Source of the DNA: Phycisphaerales bacterium
GTDB taxonomy: Bacteria > Planctomycetota > Phycisphaerae > UBA1845
Reading direction: 5' to 3'
Length of the DNA: 32,192 nt
Assembly: GCA_020353195.1 (NCBI GenBank)
Contig: CP070691.1
Span: 1,218,593-1,250,784 of the forward strand
Under the pieces are notes generated by a model that saw only the letters and a program-made list of their open reading frames with translations, did not search any database and was not told where the DNA came from. Numbering within the stretch: position 1 is the stretch's first letter; the number at the start of each line of letters is the position of its first letter. Shown piece after piece: positions 8,590 to 16,579 of this stretch. The translations under genes were made by a program, and so were the position numbers.

Positions 8590-8619
8590 AGCATATGCCG
8601 GATGCGGGTCGGCGGTCAA
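8590..8619 (-). promoter_or_regulatory. Candidate sigma70-type promoter for the FlgI-like gene
   Basis: The minus strand reads TTGACC (8614-8619), an 18-nt spacer, then TATGCT (8590-8595). The predicted transcript leader is about 88 nt. It matches the general consensus only; planctomycete promoter preferences were not checked. Confidence 0.45.
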
Positions 8620-8653
8620 CCCCGGGGGCCAGGCCGACGCCGGCGGGTGGGCG

Positions 8654-10276
8654 TCAGCCGGATTCGGCGCTGGCGAGCATGGGGAATGCGCTGTTGGTGG
8701 CGTCGATCCGGTTCTGCCACCAGGCGCGGTCAGTCTGCAGCAGTCGGCTGAGAACCTCCACGATGTGGGGGTCGAACTGGCTGCCGCTGCACCGGGTGAG
8801 TTCGTCGACGGCGGCTTCGATCGTGCGCTGCTCGCGGTAGACGCGGCCGGTCGTCATGGCATCAAAGGCATCGGCGACGAGCACGATTCGGGCGCCGATG
8901 GGGATCGTGTCCCCGCTCAGTCCGTCCGGAACGCCGGTTCCGTCATAGTGCTCCCGCTGGTGGCGGATGATCTGGCGTTCGGATTCAAGAATCCGCAGGT
9001 GATCGACGATGCGGGCGCTGATCAGCGGCACCTGTTTCATCAGCGCGAGTTCCATCTGGCTGAGCGTCGTCGGTTTGTGCAGAATGCGGTCCGGGACTCC
9101 CACCCTGCCGATGTCGTGCAGCAATCCCGCGTTCTTGACGGCGTCTGCCGTACCTTCACTGCATCCGGCCTGCTGAGCCAGGCGCTCCGCAAACAAGGCT
9201 ACGTTCTGCGAATGCCGAGCTGCGTACGGGTCTTTCTCATCCAGCGCCTGGACCAGCGACGCGATGCTTTGCACGTAGACCTGCTTGGCCTGTATGCTCA
9301 GCACGGCGATCCGCTTGCGGAGCGAGTGGACTTCCTCGATCTCGATCAGGCTGTCGGGCGAGGTATGGTCGTCTGGAATCTGGGCCGCCGTCGCCACCCG
9401 GTTACGCCCGTGCCGCTTGGCGAAGTACATTGCCTGGTCGGCCAAATCCGCCAGGTCGGCCGCGCTTTTGACACGAAGGTCGTCGGTGCTGCTGACGCCG
9501 ATCGACGCCGTGAGTGTGAAGTTGTCAGCCCCCTGGATTCGTACGCTGAGTCCTACTTGAGTGCGAATGCGCTCAGCCATCGCGGCGGCGGCTTCCAGCG
9601 ACGCCTCCGGAGCCACGATGGCGAACTCGTCCCCGCCAAACCGGCCGACGGAGTCCACTTCCCGCACCGTTTTCTGCAGGCAGCGGGCGACCTGGACGAG
9701 CACCTCGTTCCCCGCAAGGTGCCCGTGTGTGTCGTTGACGGCCTTGAAGCAGTCCAGGTCGATCATGATGAACGACAGTCCCCCCCCGTACCGCCGCGAG
9801 CGGTTGATCTCAGCTTCGAGGACCCGGTTCAGATGGTCGTGGTTGAACAGGCCGGTCAGCCCGTCCCGGTAGGCGGCCTGCCGCAACTTGTCCTGCATGA
9901 CCCAGATGCGATGCCCCACGCGCATCCGCGCCACCAGCTCGTCCAGGTCGACCGGCTTGGTCAGATAGTCGTCGGCGCCGGAACATAGGGCCAGCGTCTT
10001 CGATCCCTCCTTGTCGTGCGCCGTCATCAGCACGAAGAACGTGTCGCTGAGATCGGGGTGGTTCCGTAGACGATGGCACAACTCCATCCCGTCCAGCCCC
10101 GGCAAGTGCCAGTCGGAAAGGACCACCTTCGGCGGGTTACGGGTGATCTCGTCCCAGGCCTCGATCCCGTCGGCCACAACCCGGCAGGCGAAGCCTGCAT
10201 GGCTGAGCGTCTGGAAGATCAGACGCCGGGTGTCCGGGCAGTCCTCGACCACGCAAATGTCGTACTTTACAGGCAC
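8654..10276 (-). CDS. Response regulator with GGDEF and degenerate HD-GYP domains
   Basis: The protein has 540 residues from the GTG at 10276, chosen because GGTGGAG sits 5 nt upstream; an ATG at 10324 would add 16 residues but has no ribosome-binding site. Domains: REC (about 1-120; phosphoacceptor Asp55 in LSDWHLPG, Lys in TKPVD); GGDEF (about 130-290) with intact GGDEF at 214-218 and an inhibitory RxxD site (Arg205, Asp208); HD-GYP (about 320-510). It should make cyclic di-GMP when phosphorylated, with product inhibition. The HD pair is kept (His387, Asp388), but the usual HHE is QRE (440-442), GYP is GVP (Val449), and the MKxHP histidine is Val416, so hydrolysis is doubtful. No histidine kinase is nearby. 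The FlgI-like gene follows after 158 bp, with its own promoter candidate. Confidence 0.9.
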   Translation of the reverse strand: MPVKYDICVVEDCPDTRRLIFQTLSHAGFACRVVADGIEAWDEITRNPPKVVLSDWHLPGLDGMELCHRLRNHPDLSDTFFVLMTAHDKEGSKTLALCSGADDYLTKPVDLDELVARMRVGHRIWVMQDKLRQAAYRDGLTGLFNHDHLNRVLEAEINRSRRYGGGLSFIMIDLDCFKAVNDTHGHLAGNEVLVQVARCLQKTVREVDSVGRFGGDEFAIVAPEASLEAAAAMAERIRTQVGLSVRIQGADNFTLTASIGVSSTDDLRVKSAADLADLADQAMYFAKRHGRNRVATAAQIPDDHTSPDSLIEIEEVHSLRKRIAVLSIQAKQVYVQSIASLVQALDEKDPYAARHSQNVALFAERLAQQAGCSEGTADAVKNAGLLHDIGRVGVPDRILHKPTTLSQMELALMKQVPLISARIVDHLRILESERQIIRHQREHYDGTGVPDGLSGDTIPIGARIVLVADAFDAMTTGRVYREQRTIEAAVDELTRCSGSQFDPHIVEVLSRLLQTDRAWWQNRIDATNSAFPMLASAESG

Positions 10277-10351
10277 AGACTCTCCACCACGGCGTTTGGA
10301 CTCGCCGCTTGCCGTGATTTTCATCGGGTAGCACGGCTGACGCCTTCACGT

Positions 10352-10372
10352 CAAAAAATAACCGCTCAGCGG
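10352..10372 (-). terminator. Candidate rho-independent terminator after the HNH gene
   Basis: On the minus strand CCGCTGAGCGG (10362-10372), a short GC hairpin, is followed by TTATTTTTT, one of the few T-runs in this GC-rich window. The stem is only 4-5 bp. The end of the T-run merges with TTGACG, a possible -35 for the regulator gene downstream, although no good -10 follows. Confidence 0.45.
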
Positions 10373-10433
10373 GGTCGGAGACCGCGTTTCACGCCGGGGC
10401 CGGACGTAGCGATCGAGCCGGTGCGTGGGCCCG

Positions 10434-11099
10434 TTACTTCAACTCCACGTCCCAATAGGCGTGGTCGAGGAACTGCCGCCAGGAGTGGTATTTGCTGTCG
10501 GAGAGCTTGACCCTGATTACCGGACTGCGCCGAGGCTTGACCGGGCGCCGCATGAGCGTGAGTCCCGCGTCCTCCGGAGTGCGGCCGCCTTTGCGGACGT
10601 TGCACTTCACACAGCAGCAGACGATGTTCTGCCAGGTGTTCTCGCCCCCCCGGGATCTGGGAACAACGTGATCCAGGCTCAACTCCGACGAGGCGAAGCG
10701 CTTCCCGCAATACTGGCATCGGCTGCCATCGCGCGCGTAGATGTTCCGGCGATTGAGCTTGACCTCCTGCTTCGGCAGGCGGGAGTAGGTCAATACCCGG
10801 ACGATCCGCGGTACCACGATGTCGAACCGTACCGTGCGCACCCAGTCGTGCTCGGCGGGCTCGAACTCCTTGCGGAAATCACTCAACTCCCGCCAGTCAT
10901 CGAAGTCGTAGGAGACGTAGCGGCCGTCTTCCAGGCTGACAATCTCAGCTCGGGGCTGGTTGCGGCCGCTCTGTTTGCACAGCAAAGAGAATGCCCGTCG
11001 GGCGTCGATGACTCGTAACGCCACGTAGTTTGCGTTCAGCATCAGGACGCTGCAATCGAGCCCTGATGCCGCGCTTCTCTGCGGGTTGGCACTGATCAC
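10434..11099 (-). CDS. HNH endonuclease family protein
   Basis: The product has 221 residues. The C-terminal half carries a complete HNH module with zinc ribbon: Cys128-x-x-Cys131, LDHVVPRSRGG with Asp143-His144, Asn158, then Cys163-x-x-Cys166-Asn167. The N-terminal half (LMLNANYVALRVIDARRAF) is typical of stand-alone HNH proteins in many bacteria whose biological role is not established; it need not be mobile or restriction-related. The start is uncertain: a GTG at 11099 lies 16 nt from a strong GGAAGGAGG (11116-11124), which is too far, and an internal ATG at 11042 has no ribosome-binding site. A good promoter candidate lies upstream and a terminator candidate downstream, so it is probably monocistronic. 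Confidence 0.88.
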   Translation of the reverse strand: MISANPQRSAASGLDCSVLMLNANYVALRVIDARRAFSLLCKQSGRNQPRAEIVSLEDGRYVSYDFDDWRELSDFRKEFEPAEHDWVRTVRFDIVVPRIVRVLTYSRLPKQEVKLNRRNIYARDGSRCQYCGKRFASSELSLDHVVPRSRGGENTWQNIVCCCVKCNVRKGGRTPEDAGLTLMRRPVKPRRSPVIRVKLSDSKYHSWRQFLDHAYWDVELK

Positions 11100-11179
11100 G
11101 CCTGGGAAAGCGAGACCTCCTTCCGATGACCGATACGTTCCGCCGCACCGGTCGCCGCACAGGGCTTGGTTCCAATATC

Positions 11180-11208
11180 ATTTTATGATCTGCGTGCGCT
11201 TCATGCAA
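11180..11208 (-). promoter_or_regulatory. Candidate promoter for the HNH gene
   Basis: The minus strand reads TTGCAT (11203-11208), a 17-nt spacer and TAAAAT (11180-11185). It lies in the 223-bp gap after trxB, with a leader of about 75 nt that includes a GGAAGGAGG ribosome-binding sequence. Confidence 0.5.
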
Positions 11209-11322
11209 GCGCCGTCCGATAATGCCGACCGCCCCCGGAGGGCTCCCCGCGGAAGAACGGGTTCGCGGTCCGGCGCGGTAATCGCCGGTTGGGAATTCCT
11301 CGCGCTCGGCGGTCGCCTGGGT

Positions 11323-12309
11323 TTACTCGATTCGCTGCTCCGTGAGCCAGCGTTCCGCGTCGATGGCGGCTTTGCAACCCAGCCCTGCGGCGACAACGGC
11401 CTGGCGATAGACGGCGTCGGCCACGTCCCCGGCGGCGAACACCCCGCTGACGCTCGTCATCGTGCGGGACGGATCGGGCAGCGTGATGTAGCCCTTTTCG
11501 TTCGTATGAATCTGCCCTCCCAGAAACGCCGTGTTGGGCGTGTGCCCGAGCGCCAGGAACATGCCCGACACCGACAACTCCCGAACGTCACTGGTCTTGA
11601 CGTTCCTGAGCTTCAGCGCGGTGACGCCGTTCGTGTCATCACCGAGGACCTCGTCCACCACCGAGTCCCACAGCACGTTAATGTCGGGGTTCGTCAACGC
11701 CCGACTCTGCATGATCTTGCTGGCCCGAAGCTGGTCGCGCCGGTGCACGATATACACCGGGTTGCTGAACCGCGTCATGTAGATCGCCTCTTCCATTGCG
11801 GCGTCGCCTCCGCCGATCACCGCTATCGGTTTGCCGCGATAGCGGGGAAACGCGCCGTCGCAGGTTGCGCAGGCGGTGACGCCCAGCCCGGCTTTGCGGA
11901 AGTACTGTTCGCTTTCCAGTCCCAGCCAGTTGGCGGACGCTCCGGTGGCCACGATCACCGCGCGGGCCCGCCGCTCGCCGCCATCGTCCGCCCACAGCGT
12001 GAACGGACGCTTCGAGAAGTCGACCCGGGTCACATTGGCCGACGCGATCCGCGCGTCGAACCGCTGAGCCTGAGCCCGGAAGTCGGCCATCATCTTCTGA
12101 CCGTCGATCCCCTCGGGAAACCCCGGATAGTTCTCGACCTCGGTCGTGAACATCAACTGCCCGCCGGGGATCATCTCGTTGTCCGACGTCGGCTGCCCCT
12201 CGTACACGAGCGGATCGAGATTGGCCCGGGCGGCATAGATCGCCGCCGTCCACGCCGCCGGCCCGGACCCGATGACGACCACCTTCTCCGTTTCCCGATT
12301 GTCTGCCAT
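11323..12309 (-). CDS. trxB: Thioredoxin-disulfide reductase
   Basis: This FAD- and NADPH-dependent cytoplasmic enzyme reduces thioredoxin. The product has 328 residues from the ATG at 12309, preceded by AAAGGACTGG; an in-frame GTG at 12339 would add 10 residues. Visible motifs: FAD-binding GSGPAAWTAAIYAARA near the N-terminus, GGQLMFTTEVENYPGFP, the redox-active CATC (Cys147 and Cys150), the NADPH-binding GGGDAAMEEA, and the C-terminal FAD motif GVFAAGDVADAVYRQAV. All key residues are present. The subtilase gene ends 63 bp upstream on the same strand. A TATACT hexamer at 12360-12365 could be a -10, but no -35 was seen. No thioredoxin gene is in the window. Confidence 0.93.
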   Translation of the reverse strand: MADNRETEKVVVIGSGPAAWTAAIYAARANLDPLVYEGQPTSDNEMIPGGQLMFTTEVENYPGFPEGIDGQKMMADFRAQAQRFDARIASANVTRVDFSKRPFTLWADDGGERRARAVIVATGASANWLGLESEQYFRKAGLGVTACATCDGAFPRYRGKPIAVIGGGDAAMEEAIYMTRFSNPVYIVHRRDQLRASKIMQSRALTNPDINVLWDSVVDEVLGDDTNGVTALKLRNVKTSDVRELSVSGMFLALGHTPNTAFLGGQIHTNEKGYITLPDPSRTMTSVSGVFAAGDVADAVYRQAVVAAGLGCKAAIDAERWLTEQRIE

Positions 12310-12372
12310 GGTGCGCCAGTCCTTTATTCGATGTACCACGTTGCCTGCCGGATGTCTCCAGTATACGCGTCC

Positions 12373-14982
12373 TCAGTCGTCGACGCCTGCGGTGATCGGT
12401 GCCACCGGCCAATCCGCCCCCGACGGCGGTTCGAAGACCGACACCTCGATTCGCCTGGCGTCATCCCCGTCATTCAGATCGACTTCAAGTGGGCCGAGCA
12501 GACTGGGCCATGCGCCGCACGCGTCGCCGGCTTCACATATCGTGCCGTCGCCGTCACGATCCGTACCCGCAAGCAGCAGCACCGGCTCGTCGAAGGCACC
12601 TTCGAGAGTGAAGGAGAACCCCTCCCCGGCGTCCGCCTCCGTATGATCGACAACCTGCCCTGTGATCGGGTCGACGGCGACCACGTGAACCACGTCCGGC
12701 GGGCCGGTGGAACCCGCCACCCGGGCATACACGTCGACCGCCGTCACTACGCCCGCTACCCGAACTTCGACCGCGCCGCGGTAAACGCCGGCTCGCAGCC
12801 GGCTTCGATCCACGGTTGCCCCGATCGTCGTGACGGTCGAACTGGCGGTAGCGCCGCTGGAGGTGGCGGACAACCATCCGGCGCCCACCCACTCGCGGGC
12901 GGACACGTCCTCGACGACCAGCAGGCCGCCGCCTGCGTTCGTGACGCTGATCGTCAAGGCTGTTTCCGCGTCGCCGAAATCCAGCGTCGTCGCGCTCAGC
13001 GAGAGCCTCGGCGCAGGTTCGGATTGCCCCACCGTGGACCGCGCCCGCTCGACCGCCGACGCCACGTCCAGCAGCCCGTATCCGAAGAGCTCGTCGCGCC
13101 CCGGTTCGCCCAGGTCGACGGCAGTCTCGACCAGAATCCGCCGCACCTGATCCGCCGACAGGTACGGATTCGCCGAGACCATCAACGCGGCCGCGCCGGA
13201 TACCTGCGGACAGGCCATGCTCGTACCGAAGCGATAGCCGTATTCGAATGTGATCGGCCCGCTGATGTCCGAGCCCACCGTGCTGAGCAGGCCGCAGGGT
13301 TCACCGTCGGGCCCGGGAACGTCGTCTCCGCCGGGGGCGACCAGCTCGATGGTGGGGCCGCGGTTCGAGTACGCGGCTATGTTCAGCTCCCAGTCCACGG
13401 CGGCGACCGAGATGACCTCCTCGTACCCCGCCGGAAACGCCGGGTCGCTCGCTCCCTGGTTTCCCGCCGCCGCCACCAGGACGGCCCCCGCGCCGGCGGC
13501 GTCGCGCACCGCCGACTGCACGACAGTGGAAGACGGCTGGCCCGCGCCGCCGTCGAGGCTGAGGTTGATCACGTCCGCTCGCCTCGGCGGCCTCGTGCCC
13601 GACGCGTTATCCAAACCGGCGGCATAGCGGATCGCCTCGGCGATGTCGAACGCGTCGCCCGCGCTGGCGCGCCCCAGCGCCCGGACGGGCAGCACGCGGC
13701 ATGACCAGGTCACGCCGACGGTCCCGAGCCGGTTGTTGGCCATCGCCGCGACCGTGCCCGCCGTATGCGTTCCGTGAAAGCTGCTGCCCTGCGTCGCGTC
13801 GAGGGCGTCGCCGGGATCTGACGGGTCGTCGTCGCGCCCGTCGCCGTCACGTGCTTCCGATACATCGGACACGAAATCGTACCCGCCGAGCAGCCGGCCC
13901 CCCAGATCCGGATGCTCATAAAGAACGCCGGTGTCGATCAAGGCCACGACCACCTCCCGGTCGCCGGTGGACACGTCCCAGGCCCGGGGAAGGTTGATCA
14001 CTTCGGGATAGCGCAGCACCGAGTAGAACTGGTCGTTGGGCGTGACCGACGCCCGGAATACCCGGTTGGGCTCCGCCATTCGCACACCGGGGAGCGCGGC
14101 CAGGTCTGCCGCCGTCTTGTGGGTTCGCATCCGGGCTTGAACCTCGCTGCCGGCTTCGGGAATCGCGTCTCCCAGTCGGTAGACGCCGCACGGGGCCCGC
14201 TCGATCACCCGCAGGCCTCGGGCTCGCACCACCGTTTCGATCTCCGCAGGCGTGACGTCCGGATCGAAGGTTGCCAGCGCCTCACCGATCACCACGTCGC
14301 CCCGCGGCGGCTCATACGTTCGACGGACGGGCACCAGGCTCTTTCGCTTGCCCGCGGGGGCGCTGTGCCTGGTCGATGCGGCCGGCACGTCGCCCGGCGG
14401 GCCGAAGGCCACTTCCAGCACGTATGATCCCTTGCCCCGACTGGGCACCACCACGATCTCGAACGTGCCGTCGGCAGCGAACGCACCGGCGCCGCCGGAA
14501 AGGGCGTCCGTCACGCAATCGGCAAAGACGTCTGAACGAAGTCCGTCGAGGTCACACGTGAACGTGAGAAAGTCGATCACGCCGACGTCGGCCTCGAACT
14601 GTGACGTCGCCTGCGGATCCGCCGACCGGATTCGCCACGTGACCGTCAGGGGTGTGGTCGTGGTGAACCGGTAGGTGTCGACATCGTTGTCCGGGGGCGG
14701 CGAACTGATCACGCCGACAATCCGATACTCCTGGCCATCGGACGGCTGCCCCAGGAACTGGGATCCGTCGGACCAGTCGTTCGGCTCCCGCTCGATGGCC
14801 GTGCGAACGCCCGGTCCGGTCTCGATCACCAGGCGCCCCTCCAGCAGCGCGCCTGTCGGCTGCGACTCGGGGGCGCCGGGAACAGCCGCTCCCGGCACCC
14901 CCGAGTCGCAGCCGCCGACCAGCGTGACGTACGCCAGTCCGACGAAGCCCAGTCCGTCCGTTATGAACCGGCGACGAGCCAT
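12373..14982 (-). CDS. Subtilisin-like (S8) serine protease, putative lipoprotein
   Basis: The product has 869 residues. The N-terminus has a lipobox-like LVGGC (Cys25), so it is probably anchored outside the cytoplasm. Next come a PPC-like beta-sandwich starting EREPNDWSDGSQ, and a propeptide-like region (PRGDVVIGEALATF to MAEPNRVFR). The peptidase domain has an intact triad: Asp350 in ALIDTGV, His406 in HGTHTAG, Ser588 in GTSMACPQVSG, plus oxyanion Asn508 in AAAGNQG. After it come an immunoglobulin-like or BACON-like domain (about 665-770) and a C-terminal region with DRDGDGTICEAGDACGAWP. The substrate is unknown. The ATG start has GGAAGGG 5 nt upstream. It is divergent from the gluzincin lipoprotein gene. 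Confidence 0.93.
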   Translation of the reverse strand: MARRRFITDGLGFVGLAYVTLVGGCDSGVPGAAVPGAPESQPTGALLEGRLVIETGPGVRTAIEREPNDWSDGSQFLGQPSDGQEYRIVGVISSPPPDNDVDTYRFTTTTPLTVTWRIRSADPQATSQFEADVGVIDFLTFTCDLDGLRSDVFADCVTDALSGGAGAFAADGTFEIVVVPSRGKGSYVLEVAFGPPGDVPAASTRHSAPAGKRKSLVPVRRTYEPPRGDVVIGEALATFDPDVTPAEIETVVRARGLRVIERAPCGVYRLGDAIPEAGSEVQARMRTHKTAADLAALPGVRMAEPNRVFRASVTPNDQFYSVLRYPEVINLPRAWDVSTGDREVVVALIDTGVLYEHPDLGGRLLGGYDFVSDVSEARDGDGRDDDPSDPGDALDATQGSSFHGTHTAGTVAAMANNRLGTVGVTWSCRVLPVRALGRASAGDAFDIAEAIRYAAGLDNASGTRPPRRADVINLSLDGGAGQPSSTVVQSAVRDAAGAGAVLVAAAGNQGASDPAFPAGYEEVISVAAVDWELNIAAYSNRGPTIELVAPGGDDVPGPDGEPCGLLSTVGSDISGPITFEYGYRFGTSMACPQVSGAAALMVSANPYLSADQVRRILVETAVDLGEPGRDELFGYGLLDVASAVERARSTVGQSEPAPRLSLSATTLDFGDAETALTISVTNAGGGLLVVEDVSAREWVGAGWLSATSSGATASSTVTTIGATVDRSRLRAGVYRGAVEVRVAGVVTAVDVYARVAGSTGPPDVVHVVAVDPITGQVVDHTEADAGEGFSFTLEGAFDEPVLLLAGTDRDGDGTICEAGDACGAWPSLLGPLEVDLNDGDDARRIEVSVFEPPSGADWPVAPITAGVDD

Positions 14983-15034
14983 CCGAGCCCTTCCGTAGGA
15001 GCCAGGTCAGACACCCATATACACCCACTGTGCC

Positions 15035-15063
15035 ATGCTATCGCCTGCCGAGAAATCGGGCAA
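15035..15063 (-). promoter_or_regulatory. Candidate promoter for the subtilase gene
   Basis: The minus strand reads TTGCCC (15058-15063), a 17-nt spacer and TAGCAT (15035-15040), giving a leader of about 47 nt to the ATG at 14982. Confidence 0.45.
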
Positions 15064-15314
15064 ACGCTGCAGGCGCATCCGCAGCACCGCGCTTCGAAGG
15101 CGCTCGCGTTACGTTGAATCGTGCACGGGGAGTGCGGATGGGTGCCACCAGTCCTTGACATGCGCGTTAAGGGGACGCCAGCGGACATGGGCCGGCACGC
15201 TGTCCGTGGCGCCCCGGCGGTCGTGGAACTTGCGAGGCGCGGGGGGGGCGTTTGGCGATTGCACGCGGCCCGCAAGCACAATCGCCGATCGCAGACGCAC
15301 GTTTCGCCCGCGCG

Positions 15315-15341
15315 TTGACCGCCCGCCCGCCCGGCTATAAC
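15315..15341 (+). promoter_or_regulatory. Candidate promoter for the gluzincin lipoprotein gene
   Basis: TTGACC (15315-15320) and TATAAC (15336-15341) are good hexamers, but the spacer is only 15 nt. The start codon follows 36 nt after the -10. Confidence 0.35.
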
Positions 15342-15377
15342 CTTCTGCTCGGGAGACTGGATCCGACGGAGACGGGC

Positions 15378-16391
15378 GTGGGGAATCGCAAACTGCGAAT
15401 CGCGCATCGCAAACCGAGAGCTTCCGTTCGGGCCGCGCTCGCGCTTGCGTGGGTGTGCGGGCCCGCGGTCGTCGCCGCCGTCGTTCTTGCCGGCTGCAGC
15501 CCGGTCCCTGAGGCGCCGCCCTTTTCGCTCACCGAAGAGGACTGGTCGTACGGGCGGCACGCCGGCAAGCGCCTCGTCACCGACCACTTCGAAATCTACA
15601 CGACACTGACCGATGCCGACCTCCGCGACGTGCTCCCCCTCTTCCTGGAGTCGGCCTACCGCCAGTTCACGAGCCTCGTCCCGCCGCCCGCCGAGCCGGA
15701 CCCGAAGTTGCAGACCTACGTCTTCGGCAACCGGGCGCAGTGGGACCGCTACGTTCGCCAGAACTTCCCCGCCCGCTATCCCGTCTATGCCCGCATTTCC
15801 GCCGGTGGCTTTGCCGAGCAGAACAAATGTGTGGTCTACTACATCCGCCGCATCTACACGTTGTCCGTAGTCGCCCACGAGGGCTTTCATCAGTACCTCG
15901 GGGCCCTGTTTCCCGTCCCCGTCCCCGCGTGGGTCAACGAGGGGTTGGCCTGTTATTGCGAGACGTTCCAGTTCAAGAAGGGGGTGCCTGTCTTCACACC
16001 GACAGACAACGCGTTCCGGCTGAACTCGCTACGGCAGTCGCTGGCTGGTGATACCCTGATTCCCTTGAAGGAGATGCTGGGCACCGACGCGGGCAAGGTC
16101 ATCATCCGCAGCCAATCGGCGATGACTCGCGCTTATTACGCCCAGGCCTGGGCCCTCGTGTGCATGTTGCGTCACGGCTTGAACGGCAAGTACCGCGCCG
16201 GCTTCGACGCGCTGTGCGCCGATATCGGCACGCGCGAATCGCATGTGAGAGCCCGGGCCGCCCAGATCGCCGCCCCCGACCCCAGTGAAACCAGCTTCGG
16301 CGAGGCCGTCTTCCGGGCCTACATCACCAACGACCTTGAGACCTTCGAACGCGAGTACCGCCAGTACCTGCGAACGGTGGCGGCGTTCTGA
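15378..16391 (+). CDS. DUF1570-like gluzincin metallopeptidase, lipoprotein
   Basis: The product has 337 residues from the GTG at 15378, which has GGAG 6 nt upstream and directly precedes a signal peptide with lipobox VLAGC (Cys40). The zinc-site signature is intact: His167-Glu168-Gly-Phe-His171, then Glu188 in WVNEGLACYCE, spaced as in gluzincins. The region before it (LVTDHFEIYTTL, LQTYVFGNRAQWDRYV) and the sequence after it match DUF1570-type proteins, common in planctomycetes and presumed peptidases without known substrates. It probably sits outside the cytoplasm. It is divergent from the subtilase and followed at 188 bp by proC, with a hairpin and a separate promoter candidate in between. 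Confidence 0.82.
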   Translation: MGNRKLRIAHRKPRASVRAALALAWVCGPAVVAAVVLAGCSPVPEAPPFSLTEEDWSYGRHAGKRLVTDHFEIYTTLTDADLRDVLPLFLESAYRQFTSLVPPPAEPDPKLQTYVFGNRAQWDRYVRQNFPARYPVYARISAGGFAEQNKCVVYYIRRIYTLSVVAHEGFHQYLGALFPVPVPAWVNEGLACYCETFQFKKGVPVFTPTDNAFRLNSLRQSLAGDTLIPLKEMLGTDAGKVIIRSQSAMTRAYYAQAWALVCMLRHGLNGKYRAGFDALCADIGTRESHVRARAAQIAAPDPSETSFGEAVFRAYITNDLETFEREYRQYLRTVAAF

Positions 16392-16442
16392 GATGCCGGT
16401 GTCTGTGCCTCCGGTATGCAGCGGACGGCTTCGCGGCTGTCT

Positions 16443-16457
16443 CCGGCGAATCGCCGG
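16443..16457 (+). terminator. GC hairpin between the peptidase gene and proC
   Basis: CCGGCG-AAT-CGCCGG is a perfect 6-bp stem with a 3-nt loop, just upstream of the proC promoter candidate. No T-tract follows, so termination is inferred from position only. Confidence 0.35.
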
Positions 16458-16477
16458 GCCGACGGACCGGCCGGCGT

Positions 16478-16506
16478 TTGACACCCCGCGCCGGATGGCT
16501 TAGCTT
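16478..16506 (+). promoter_or_regulatory. Candidate promoter for proC-ybaK
   Basis: A perfect TTGACA (16478-16483), a 17-nt spacer and TAGCTT (16501-16506) form the best -35 in the window. The leader to the proC ATG at 16580 would be about 67 nt. Confidence 0.5.
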
Positions 16507-16579
16507 CCCGCGTGCGCGACTGTATGTGCTTCCCTCGGGATTCCTTGACGCTCTGGCGACGATTCAAAACACCACCATC

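Larger units (their letters stand above)
14983..15377. other. Divergent intergenic region between two protease genes
   Basis: This 395-bp non-coding stretch separates the subtilase and the gluzincin lipoprotein. It holds one promoter candidate for each direction. A perfect TTGACA at 15157-15162 (+) has no matching -10. The gluzincin frame stays open upstream to 15252 without family resemblance. Confidence 0.5.

Noticed and set aside
10434..11099. HNH gene as a homing endonuclease or defence nuclease
   Set aside because: No intron, intein, methyltransferase or mobile-element boundary surrounds it, and this type of stand-alone HNH protein is widespread as a chromosomal gene.
11086..13704. An 872-codon open frame on the plus strand across trxB and the subtilase gene
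   Set aside because: It is antisense to two genes with intact family motifs, and its translation is rich in Arg, Gly and His without any recognisable domain. Such frames are common in GC-rich DNA.
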